From Spirometra erinaceieuropaei (Eukaryota; Platyhelminthes; Cestoda; Diphyllobothriidea; Diphyllobothriidae): DNA of 64,000 nucleotides. The translations under genes were made by a program, and so were the position numbers. Location of the stretch: positions 690,872 to 754,871 of the forward strand of contig CACRXP010000002.1 in assembly GCA_902702965.1 (NCBI GenBank). The letters run 5' to 3'. This document shows positions 37,521 to 49,700 of the stretch, one piece after another. The stretch's first letter is position 1. Each line of letters starts with the position of its first letter. The notes under the pieces were generated by a model that worked only from the letters and a program-made list of their open reading frames with translations, was not told the origin of the DNA and ran no database searches.

Positions 37521-39959
37521 ATCCACGTTTTGATGTCTCGACCAGTGCCTATTAGTAGTAACTTCCCTCAGCATCCAGTGCTTTGACCACTGCTATTCAG
37601 CATACGCATATGACCTCCTAAATTGTAACGTTATTGGTTAACTTCCGTATTTCTAAAGGTTATTTTGAATGCGCGTTTGAATAACTGAATGGATATTATG
37701 GATATTCAGAAAGTCCAACCGTTTCGGTCAGTCGGCCAATACTGCATTCAACAGTGGCGCCCCTGGATGACCGAAATTTACACTGTTTTGGAGAAATTGA
37801 AACTGAGAGCGACGAGTTTAGGCCTTCCTGGTCAACTAAAAATGTCTGAACATTTCCTCTTTCTTATAGAGAGTACGGAACTAATGAGATCAGGATGTTT
37901 AATATCATGGAGGGAAGGAAATGGGCTTTTCAACGGGGGATTTTTGAACTAGCGCAATTAATCAACCCTCCCATTCACGAGATAAATGAAGATAAGATGC
38001 CCAGCCGTGACGTGAAATAAAATATATCAATTTCCTTGCAAATAGACGGCAGTTTCCCCTCTCGCTACCCATTTTCGTCATATATTCTAAATCACACAGA
38101 AGGAGACTTAAGGTTATCTTGATCACAGAACATTCGTTATAACCATTCAAGCAGCTACTTAGTAAGGGTTTCATGTGCGTAGCAATGTTCCACGGGCTCT
38201 ACGCTAAGATATTCGCCCCTTTTATGCGTATAAATGAACTGTCGGAGGAACTTTTCGACAACTGTCAAGGAGACACTAAGGACGTAGGCCATACATACGA
38301 CCATCCTTTAATCAAAGAATACGTTTTTAAAGTTCTCAGATGGATTAACCAATGAAAGGCCTCAGTGAATGAACTTAAATAGGCTTAAGGGAAAGTAAAA
38401 TATGTGTCTACCAAAAGCGATATGGCAAAGTCTTTTGTAAACTGAATCAACCGCTGATCAACGGATTTTTATCTTTATTCGTACCAGGTCATTAAAGCGA
38501 CGACGATTCTATTATTTGACGTCGTTAACAGTTCAATGAGCAAAATTATTCGAGCTATGTATTGCGCTTTTTTCGATAACACCTTAAATGCATCTTGCCA
38601 GTATGATTTTCACCACCCATGCGAGGTGTAGAAATTGTGAAAAAGGCTCATGAACATGAAAATCGACCTGCTTTCTTGTATTATAATCCAAGTTTCGAAG
38701 AAAGTCTAAAAGATCTACAATTCCTCCGTTATAACAGAGACGGAAACGCACAAACCTTATGAAAGTATGAGATAAACAGAGAGCGGTAAAGCCTCGGGCA
38801 AGTAAATAAATAGGGGAAATGAGATTTTGTGACGCACTGGCGACCACATGAACAAGTTGCCTAAAGAAGAAGTATCAACTCCTGCATGCAAATTGCCCAA
38901 GAAACGTCTCGATTTCCTGCAGGAGTCGAGGAGACCCACCATGGCATGATCTGCCATGGAATAACGTAATCATAACCGTCCAAGCCTGCAGTTAGAACTT
39001 TCCCTCTTCTACAAAAGGACCAGATAAAATCTCCTCACTTTGCGCATACTGGTGGACCGGTGTTCCATTCATACAAACGAAAATTGATCACTTATTTTGA
39101 ACTGTTCGTGAATCTGTCATAAACAGTACTGAGCGTAACCTGCAATTAAGTAATCTGTTTTGTGTAGTTTCCTTCAGCAAAAGATCACTCGCATAAAAGA
39201 TGATGTAGATGAGGATCATAGCTTTTGAGTTCGCCCGATATTCATTGTGCGTTACTGAATCTCGGTCCCATCCATTACTTCTCGACTTGGCACTGACCAT
39301 CAATAATGGCAGATTATTTCGGAGAGGCCGCATTGACAAACTTGACGGAAATTGTCTCCTATATATTAGAGGCACTCTAGCACATTCGACTTGTGTTCTG
39401 AGCACTTCATCTTTATACGGGAACATCTGTTTTGTTTCCGTTAGCTTTCCACGAAATAGAAAGGCGTTAATTGAGTGGGCATGAAATCCTTGTTATAGCA
39501 ATAACGGCCAGGTGTGTGAACTCATTTAAAAGGTTGCGCAGACTTAATTCGACATTTTGACTGATTAACCTCCTCAGAACTGTATCAATAATTTGGAGTA
39601 AATCGGCCAGAATTAGACTTTTTTGTCTCAACCCGAAAGTCGACATAAATAATTGGGCAGAATTATATAAGCTACCAATCATTTTGTTCCTGGAACCGAC
39701 ATCATCAACTTAATTTCCCCATTATCTGATGCATTCCTCCACACAATCAATTGTGTACCTGCGAGTATTCAGAAAAAGATAAGCCACCTTACTAACTTGC
39801 ACTTGACTTGAACTGGTAGAATCCTTAACTTTCTTATTAAGCTGTTAGAGGAACACCCTCATCTACGACGTAAATTCTTTTTAGTCGTTCTCGAGACTGG
39901 ATTGTTTCTTGCTTATTGGAAAACTTCTACTTTTATTCCAGTCCTTAACTCTGGCTCTG
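37521..39959. other. Intergenic, no gene recognised
   Basis: AT-rich DNA with short frames only. A minus-strand frame at 39088-39426 and its antisense partner cover each other and show no domain. Confidence 0.45.
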
Positions 39960-40460
39960 GCTCATGTGCTTATAAAACACCCTCATTTGCTAAACTGCCC
40001 AAAAATGACTGCAATTACGATTAGTAATTTTTGTTTGGCCAACCAGGTCCATAGCTTTTCCCAACAGGGCTTTTTGCGTGATCGCTTTCGCAAAACGCGT
40101 CATATATCTTTTCCAAATCTACTCATTTCTTTTCGTAATAAGAAGTTGTCTGTGGTCATTATTTATTTTTATCTATGTAAACCCTTGGATAAAGTGCCAC
40201 ACATAAGACGTTTAGTAAAACTGGAGACTTTAGGAATTAGCAGGCCTCTTATTGACTTCATTAATTCCAATTCATAAAATCGAGGAAACGTTTTAAACGA
40301 TTCCTCACCTTTAAATGACAGGATGTTATAAACCCTCATCAAAGCTGCTGTGCTAGGTCGTCTTATGTTTTGATTTACATTAATGATATTTCTCGACGAC
40401 TAAACACACCCAGTCTTTTGTTTATGCTCATGATTTAAAATACGCGTTTTCTTCTAACTT
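39960..40460 (+). pseudogene. CR1-type LINE reverse-transcriptase remnant
   Basis: The plus strand reads FSQQGFLRDRFRKTRH (compare the conserved 'QHGFRKGRS' block). It then gives VVIIYFYLCKPLDKVPHIRR (compare 'V.YLDF.KAFDKVPH..L'), LETLGISRPLIDFI, and after frame breaks YINDISRRLNTPSLLF-VYAHDLK (compare 'YINDI...FADD.K'). The catalytic aspartate box is altered and there are stops, so this is a dead relic. Confidence 0.7.
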
Positions 40461-42902
40461 TACATCCCAACGTTCCTCGGGTCCAATTCACACCGATTTT
40501 CTCGGTCTTTCCTGGTGGAGCTCTACACAGTCAATGATATTCTCTCCATCTACAAGCCTCTGCATGCGTTTTTTGACCTGAAAACTACTTCAACCATCGA
40601 TATTTCAAGGCATCCCTGTGACTGAAGGTTGTATCATCGAGGACTCCGTTGTAATTTACGCAAGTAATCCAGATCGATCTCCGCACGCCGACAGAATTGT
40701 GGCTAAAACTGTCCAGATTCGTACTTTACTTCTATATAGTTTTCGTGTTTTTGAAATCGAATTAAGACTTTATCGTATGTATCTTCGAAATATGAAGGGC
40801 TCACCGAATCAGTGGAATTAAATGGCTGACGTTTCGGACGACTTGGCCGGCTATACATTATGAAAACGCTTTGTGTAAAAAACCGACCAGATTTTTGAAC
40901 AAACGGCCGAATTAGTTGGCCTTGGGCCGATCGAAATCAAGCCCTCCGAAAAGTCAGCCCCTCAATTCTACTGATCCGGTGAGCCCTTCGTATTTCTAAG
41001 ATTATCAAACCGAATCTCTTACACTTTCTAACCTGATGCCATATGTATGCCCTTTTCGTCCGTAAATATTACTGCCCAATCTTTGGTATAGTGAGCAAGA
41101 ATAACCGTCCAAAATCGAAAATATGCAAATTCCCTTTACTAGATAACTCTTAAGGTAACTCCGAGGAGGGGTCGCCGTCTGAAGTTCACCTTGTCCACTT
41201 CAATGTTCCTCTTCTTAATCGGTTTAAACGGTTATAATCTCTCACCAGAAGTTTAGCTTTACTCATTCTAGGCATCGGGACCTTCGAAGAAGACGATGTT
41301 TCCCAAACCCGACCCTCAGAAAAATTGTCTCTGCCATCTTGGCGGACACGTTCTAATACGCTTTCGTTTCAATCATCGCCCACCCTCAGCAGGGCCCCTT
41401 TCTGGTCGATGGGATATCATTGTCTAACCAATGTTTTCGGTCCCAACGAAGGTCTGCCACATCCTAGTGCCTTCGCGCACATTATTATGACGTTTTGTAC
41501 CCTCTCACCGACCAGCCTTTATAAATGCACCCATTCCCAAGGATAAATAGGTCCTCTCGCTCCACATCCCTTCGCGAAGCCGTTTTCTACTCCTAAACAC
41601 TCAACAGAATGTGTGGGTTCCCCGTGAGCCACCCCGAGATTCAGCTTCGGGACTTGCTTACCGCTTCGAGCTGGGCTAACCATTCTATCTAAAAACCTCT
41701 AAGTTGACCTTTTTTGCATTATTATCACAAATACTGAGCGCGGATAGACGAAACGCCGAAAAACGAGAAAAACTTACTGATTTACATCGCACAGTTTCGA
41801 AATTCAGTTATACATATCAGACAAATTTGACGTCGGTCATTATGGAGTGGGTTTTTGCAAACTAAATCAGTGTTGATTTTACGTTGATGATGCACTCCGG
41901 TCGTTTAATAGTAAAAAACTATTATTCTTATAAATTACTTTCGCCGATCCGGGATCGTTTCCATCATATTTGTTACATATACCTTAAGTACTCGTTTGCA
42001 ACTTGCCACTTTTTCGCCCCCCTTTTATAGTCTTCCCTGACAGCTTGAGTGCCAGTGCTTCCGTCGTACAATTTTTGACCACTGCTGTTTATCTGCATAC
42101 TATCTACGGTGTCCTGACACAGCCCACGATTGTTGACATAAACAGAGCACTCCAATGGTTTTCCTGGGTGCTATACTCGTACACATCTCAGCGAAAGACC
42201 CACAAATGACTTAGAAACCATTTGTTCGGGAAAAATTTCTGTAACTGCGCTCGTGGTCACTTGGTTAAAATAACTTTGTGATTTTACTGCGCTGAAATTA
42301 AGGCGGGCAAGACGGTTGCGCGGTGCGGCCTCGGGATCCTACATGTGGGTTGTATTCTGGCCGCCTGAGTGAATACTTGCATGTTATTTTGCATTTTTTT
42401 ATATCGCGAAATTTCCATTCTAGTTTTTACGTGCCTTATATCGAGCCGAAATCATTGTTAGCCGACCCTGGAAACACTGGGGAAGTCTTGGTCAACCCAA
42501 ATTTGCTACTTATGCGTAGCTAATTATCTGATTGGCTGACTGAGCACAACTGTTCTCTGGAGTGTTTGCTGGGCGGGTCGTGTCTGCTGCACTGCTGGCA
42601 AAACTCAGCCAATCTCACAACTAGCCAGGCTAACCGTATGAGTTAGTCTTGTGAGGGCTAAAGTTTGTCAGGGCTGGTGGGGGAGGGGTGTGTGCAGCAA
42701 GCAGATAGATAATGGTGAATATATTCACTGACACACACACACATTTATGTCTTAACAAATAGTATTTAAAGTATGTAGTGGACACCACCATTTCAAACAG
42801 CTGTGTCGATATACACCAGGAAATGCTTACACTGCATGTCCTTCGGGGAACGGAAATCGTCAAAACAACTACCTTACCTGGAAAATTCAGCAAACAGATG
42901 AC
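40461..42902. other. Intergenic, no gene recognised
   Basis: May contain further decayed LINE sequence downstream of the RT remnant, but no block was recognisable. A CA tract lies near 42735. Minus-strand frame 42630-43040 overlaps the next R5 repeat. Confidence 0.45.
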
Positions 42903-43290
42903 AGTTCGACTGTCGGTCCTGGCAAGGTCCAACGCGTGTCCCATAGTAATTTCGGCGTTGGGACGCTGACCTGCGTGTGAATTAAAGTTATAGTAGACTT
43001 GCGCGACATCTACTACACTATACTCATCTCTCGCCTTCATTCCCTGTCATGGCGGAGTCAAGGAGGCGGGAGGCGAGGGAGGGCGCATGTGACTGCCGCG
43101 GCCAGAACCCGTACCTGAGCGTACCGCCACACCAGCTCGGATTCCACTGAGTGGGGCCATCTCAGCCTGACTCTCAGTCCACCAGTCGGCCACTCCATAC
43201 AAACACTGGGCTGACTGTGATGTCCGAGTTATTCCGCCAGTTGACAGCCCTCTTAGCCACGGTTTTTAGCTTACCATGATTACTTCAAGC
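42903..43290 (+). repeat. R5 repeat, copy 5
   Basis: Shares TTCGACTGTCG, TTATAGTAGACTTGCGCGAC, ATCTAC and CCGTACCTGAGCGTACCGCC blocks with the other R5 copies. It is the most diverged full-length copy. Confidence 0.6.
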
Positions 43291-44199
43291 TTGTTGGATT
43301 GTTACTAGTAAGCAATATGCGCTGAAATTGTTGTCCTCACTCTCTTCCCACTCCCAGGCATCAGTCCGCTGTCTAAACCGACCACTTGTCTGGTTCGGGG
43401 AGTGACCGCATTCGTTCGGAGAGCCATAGCTCGTCTGTGTGCGTTCCCTACACGACCTTTCCTCCCCCCCAAAACACAGACCACACCAGCGTTTCAGATA
43501 AGGGGACGGACGGTTCCGATTTCACATGTGTAAGAGTGCCATAGAGGTCACATCAGGGAAGAGCCATCGCAACCTGACTCGGTCCACCAGGCGGCCACTC
43601 AACACACAGACACTCAACTGCGCCGACTGTGTGAGCTAAGCCAAATCGTCTGTTGACAACCTCTAATCCCTGCTCTAGACGGCCATTAAGACGATTGAGA
43701 AGAATGCGAGTGAAGACCTCCCGGTGATGTTAAGCAGCCAGATTCCTCCTTGGCTATCACAGAGTTGCCGTTTTCCTTTCCTCTAGTAGAGGTGGACGAT
43801 AATCGCGACATTGAAATCCCGAGGAGCTTTTTTTACGTCACCTCCTGCAATATCGCTATAAGTTTGTCTGGCATCCGGGGTCCGCCTTTTAAATTTTGCC
43901 AACAGGTTCTGTGTTCATCTCTTCCGCAAACTTTGACGCAGGATGGCAGTTGTGTATTGATGCTTTACTCCGAACCTAGAACTATCGGTTGTATTATCAA
44001 CATATATAATAAGTCAGGTAGACTGTTTCGCGTTTACCTTATCCGACAGCTACTGAATAATTAAACTCTTTGTTCTGTTCACTTTGCATCAAGTCGGATC
44101 ATGCCAGTTTCAAGACAAAGACATGGCTTAGTATGCTTCCCACTGAAGGGTAATTGCATGGCTCCAATTTCTTCTGAGAGAGAAGGCTCGAAGTCTAGA
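43291..44199. other. Intergenic, no gene recognised
   Basis: No coding feature supported. The 104-codon plus frame at 43750-44064 has no recognisable domain. Confidence 0.45.
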
Positions 44200-44580
44200 T
44201 CGTTTTTCGTTTCCTATTGGGGGGCCTGGTCGCTGCCGACGTCAGGGATTTTAGATAAGCGGTTGAGGACGGTTCCGACGTGATCGCGCCAATGCCTCGA
44301 AATTAGGGATTTCTCCGCAAGGAGTGTTATTTCATCGGATTTGGGAAGTGGCACGGTTCTCCTGCTTGTGGGGCCGTAGACCGTCTTGATTTGTGCAAAA
44401 AATTTCTTCGTTTCATTGCGGTCCTCGTACCTTTTTATTTCCTCGGCCCTGCGGTTTATCCAGGCGCCCTGCATCTTCCGAAGCCATTGTTACACAAGCA
44501 AAGAAGGTCGGCGATCGATGTTCTTTTTGGCGAGTACGTTGCTGATATCTGCCTCGTCGTCCTCAAAGCAGTGCAGTTAA
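44200..44580 (-). pseudogene. RTE-type LINE fragment (endonuclease-RT linker)
   Basis: The minus strand reads FEDDEADISNVLAKKN, then MQGAWINRRAEEIKRYEDRN, KKFFAQIKTVYGPTSRRT and HWRDHVGTVLNRLS. This is the segment between endonuclease and reverse transcriptase of the same RTE family whose tail lies at 30560-31825. No RT motifs follow, so it is an isolated dead fragment. Confidence 0.75.
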
Positions 44581-46798
44581 ATGCACAATTTTCGTGAGTG
44601 GAGAAAATAATACACAATTCGTACCAAACAGATAGAGCCCCCTTTTTTCGCCTAAGATTCCAAAGCGTCCAATTTACCGAAACCAGACTTCTTACCGAGA
44701 TTGGATGGCAGTTAGCCATACCTCCGTTGTTCGTCTTACATACCAGAAACCGACAGCCGTCTGTTTCGTCATTCTTTCGGAATCTGTGGACTACATCGTT
44801 AAGTAACGACCTTTCAAACTGCTCGCCCGTTCCAGTTCTAATGTATTCTACCCGAGCCTGCAGTATATTCCAGACAAACATTTTGGTTGTTGTAAAAAGA
44901 CAATGCCGATTTCCTAGACAAGCATTACGATTCGAACAGCTTCTCTGTCTCTGCTCTGAGTCCTCAGATATAGTGACGATGGAAAGGACGTCGAAGTAGG
45001 CCTCTAAGACCTTGAGAAGATTTTAACCATGTGGTACTCTGCACCACGGTAGATGTGAAAGTAGTTGGAATTCGTCCGAAAACGCCTAAACTTATAAGTG
45101 CCAGACCAGAGTACTCCCTAAAACCGACTGTTTCAGCAACACTAGTTATCGCCTCATTTTCGCACAGGTTCGGTTCCGCGGGAAAAAGTAACAACAGTAA
45201 AGCGTTAAAGTTGTCCCAATTATTTTCTTCAAAACTTTTTGTACTCTACATATTAAAGTAGCAGTGACTTATGAGACTCTTGCGGAAAACGCCTTTTCAG
45301 GTTCGTTGAAACAAGTTGTGAGTTGCTTTCAGTAAAATAACTGGTGTGTTGCAGGCAAATAGCCATAATTTCGTTCACCTCTCTGGGGCTCGCTACGATT
45401 TGGGCTCTCACTCAGTAAAACGCTCAAAAGCTAGGATAAATGATAAGCAGTGATAGAGAACTAATGGCGGACTTCAAAGGGAAGCTGTTCAGACTTCACA
45501 AGGTTAAATAAATTTTTTGAACAACAATCTTAAGAACCGCGAATCCACTGGTTTGGGCTTCAGTTCTTTCATCCGTATCGAATAACATACTGAGTTTTCC
45601 TTCATGTTATCCCCCTCATTACCTGGCCACTTTGTCTCTTCCATGTTACGTTGATTCTGACGTATTTGCGTGTATCTCATAACTTGTCCTATGGAGGAAA
45701 TAAATATCAGCTGCCGAAATGTCCATTTTCGTCTGTGTGTCGAAGTAGTAATATGGAAGTACAAACTCGGCCAGAAAACTTTCGCCTCTGAACAGACTCC
45801 AACGGCCACTCTGAAGTTCTGCTCGAGCGCTCGTTGCCAACAGGCCACCGCCGCCAGTCAGTCCCTAGGCGAATGGATTCTGTCTGAATGAGTTTGTGTT
45901 TCTGTAGCCTGTCCCGTCCAAAAAGATCGCTTTTTAGTGGAATTTCGGACCATAACAAAGTCCATCTTTTATATGCCCCTAGCTGTCTGAACCCTCGATG
46001 GCTCGCCTCTTCACCAAAATGTAGATAGACGGTGCTCTCCAGCATGCACTGTTGACGTTGACGTAGCCTTTCCTTCGCGGATGCAGTAGTATTATGCTAG
46101 GAACGCAACAGTCGCTGTGTCTTACATTTTTAAAAAGGTAGAGAGGGGGCTTGTAAACATTATCACAAACCAAATCCACTACCTTCTCTGAAACGTGGCA
46201 CTTGTCTACTGCATCTGTTAGTAATCAGGTACATACCCACGTTGTAATAGAAGTGTTGGTCGCTGTCTTTCCTTTGCCGTGCAGTCCGACCAAGATAATT
46301 AGGGCAACTTACACACGACGCCAATATTTCCGGCCGCATCGGAAGAAACGTGGGATCCTCCCTTTTCAGTGCAGCACTTGGGCTTGTATCAATGCAAATT
46401 ATTCTGACTTTGATCCCGGGTCTCCTTAGTCTGAGGTTCTGGTATGATCGGTTGGCTACGGCGTTTTAAGAGGAGATGGTCTACCCATTCGTTCACTCTG
46501 TAGACCTTTCCAGATTCTTGTGTACCTGACTTCCGTTTTTGTTTTCTTAACCTCTGAGTGACCAGTAGTTGATAAGGAGGCGGAAAATTGAACTATATAG
46601 TCCATTATTCAAAAATATCAAGTATGTAGGTGCTGCAAGAGTACCATGGTCCAATTGTTTTAGAGGCTTTGTTTGGTCAAGACATAGTGGACTCATTGAT
46701 CACTTAGCTGTTGGGCATCGACAGGTCTGCTGACATGCCGCGTGCTGTTCTTATCGCTTCACTTCTTTCCAGATTTTGGGCCTACTGACGCGTTAATT
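44581..46798. other. 5' flank of PRMT5, no gene recognised
   Basis: Overlapping minus-strand frames at 45504-46045 were inspected and show no known domain. The PRMT5 promoter and any 5' UTR exon should lie at the right end. A TTCTTTCCAG acceptor-like site at about 46763-46772 leaves open the possibility of an upstream exon. Confidence 0.45.
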
Positions 46799-49700
46799 AT
46801 GCACTCATCGCTTGTTGGTCTGCGCATCAGCCAAACGGGAGATTTGAAAACAGCCTACGATGATGCCGTCTCTATGGGGTAAGTTGATTCCATCCTTTCA
46901 TTTAAGTAATGCAGGTATGCATTTGTAGGGGCAGATCTGTTCCAGCATTCCGATGAGCCCAAACTGACCAACGAGAAGATTGATGCTATTTTGCCGGCCA
47001 TCCGCTCAGATCAGATCCACTCCGAAACTGGTAGCTTACTTAAATATGTAACCCCCATCCTTCGTTCAGGTGACTCCATTGCCGGAAACTTTGTTGGCTA
47101 TGTGTCGTCGTGGATCGACTGTGATGCGCCGGATTCCGCCTTGCGCAAAGCTTCGGAAAAGTGTCTGCTGAAAGAGCTTCATTGGGCTGCTCACCTCGCC
47201 CTGCGTGTTGTGTGCATATCCCTTAGACGACTGGCAAACCCCAATCTGGCACGAATCCTGACTTCTTTTACTATCACTGAATATGCGCCAGTCAGGGTTT
47301 GTTTCGATTGCTTTGTCATCGAGCAGTCTTTAGATTTGGATTTCAGTTCCCATGAGTCTGATGGAAGACTCCTCCGATGACGGCAAGGGTAAGCAGCTTG
47401 AACAACGAACGACAGCTTGACTTGTTTTTTTTTCTTTAAATATGGTATATAATGATGACTTGTTGCGTGAGTTGCGGTCGAATTCTCCTGAGATCTAGTG
47501 TTGACTGTACGACAAGTGTCACGCGGAACTGATGACTTACCTCTCTTTTATTGCTCCAAAGTGCGTTTTGCCGATATCTCCGTGCATGGGCTTAGCTTTT
47601 AGGCGCAATAATAGATTAGCGTAGTGAGATCTGTTCTCCCGATCGACCCCACAGGTGTCTCCAGTGCGAATATAGGTAGTGTCCGGCCGTATTAACATGT
47701 CACTGTGCTTTGTTGGCAAATCCACAGATTCCTTTTACAAATTAAAGTCTTCGTATGATGGACAAATTCGCTCTTTAAGCCACCGCGTTCGTGCAACCAT
47801 TGCGTTCTTTATCAGCGAAAACTTTCTAGCATTCTTTTTAAGTTCTGAATCTTAGAGGCTGTGCGTCATGTAATTTCTGGGGCACAAACTCGTTTCACTT
47901 TAACTCCACTCACCCTCTTCACTCATGCATAGTTGCTTTTAACTGCTATAAGAGCCTTGCGTTATTATTGCAAAGTTTTTAAAAGCGCGATGGTAGTACC
48001 TCTACTTTCTATGTTCCGTGTCTTTCTTGCTACTTGAGCCAATCAGCTTTCAGCCTTCAGCTGGCGGTGCCCTTATTGGTGCACAGTAGATTGAACACAT
48101 TGTTTAGCGGTAAAATCCTGGTCTAGGGGTTGATTCATATTTCTGATGTAACAACTTGCGCGTAAGTCGTGCTATTAAATCTTAAATCATCTGATGGGGT
48201 AATTTGAAACATCCTAAAACATCCAGAAAGTCTCCATCATCAGTCCCGTAGGCGTGCACTGCATGTTTAACCAGTCACAATCATTGTGCGCAGTCGAATG
48301 AGTCATAATTTTCGTACAATGCGTTTCTTTCTACTCCGAACCCCTCACGCTTGCCAGATGAGTCCTCAGACATCTCCGTGATTTACATTTAGTCTCTTTA
48401 AAAGTCAAATTGGCTCATTAGCTTACAAAACTCCTGGACTTAAAACTTACTCACACCCCCCATCGGAAAGACAGCTTCTGTTAAATAGCAAACGCCTAAC
48501 TTCCAGTTGGCTCGTTTCGATTTTGAGCGTAAAAGACCGACCTCTTTACTTGCTGAGAATCTGTTAAAATCGTCTTAAACCCAGGTAACATTGGTCTTTC
48601 CGGTCCGTTCTACAATTGATCAGTGCACAAGCTTAACACGGAGGATTAAGCTGATTGTGAATACTACAGACTTGACGCTTTTTCTGACCATTACTCGAGT
48701 CTTGCCCTCGCCGTCTTTCGTTTCGTCCGACTTTGCATTTCGACAATGGGTTTTTGATACGGGGGGAGGAGAGTCAGCCTTTTTGACGTAATACGGAAAA
48801 ACTACCATGGAGTGGGCATAGGCTGACTCGCCAAGTATTCGTGTCGTTAACTGGATTTACATTAGTAGCAAGCCCCAGCATCGGGCTGGTCTGCGTCCTT
48901 CATCCTGTAGGTAAGTCTCGATGCGTTTGTTGACCACTCAATTATCGGGTTCTTACTGCTCGGCCGCGTCCCCGACCGTCTTGCCTCCAGTTTCTCTAGA
49001 CTGCGTAACCATCGAACGGCAATTTTATGCCCTCAGAGTCCGGCGTCTTGATCGGTCTGTGCCCAGTTCTTCTCCAGCAGCGGACGTTTCCGCAACGCGC
49101 ACCTTCTCATCAATTAGTTTGATTTTACGTAACCCTGAGCCCATACTTTTCCGCCGACCGACATCGTTTTTGAGCACTGATCAGCCCCATCAAAGTGGAC
49201 CATGTGGCAACTATTTTCCTGCCAATAGTGATGTCCACGGCAACGGACTTGTCAGTCCCCTCACTTGTCTAACGCAACTTCGCCTTCATCTTGCAGCGGG
49301 ACCATACCAGTACTTTTCAATTTATCTGCTCTCCTTTTTACCCTTAAATTCTTCACATCTTTCGACTTGCTGAAAGCCGACAACTCTTCACCCTATGTCA
49401 CATTTTAACTATCTACTTACTTAGTGTGACAGACGTCCCCCGCTCTCTCTTTCTTTCTCCCTCCCTGCCCTTTATTCACTCTCTGGCTATTTTATTTTCG
49501 CGCAGAGGGCGGGGACGCGTGCGAATCCTCACCCTGGCACTGGTGGACCCAATTGGTCAGCCTAGCAGGCGACACCTCCGAGTCCTTTGGCCTTCTTCTT
49601 GAGCTCGGTGCCGACCTACCGAGCGAGTCGGTCATTAAGCGGTGGCTCAGTGAACCTGTCTCGTGCCTGAGTCTGTCCACCGACATCTTCGTCCTCAATT

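Noticed and set aside
47297..47380. Unspliced continuation of the PRMT5 exon 2 frame to a stop
   Set aside because: It loses similarity to PRMT5, whereas removal of a 37-bp GT-AG intron restores the WISVP block and the frame into exon 4.
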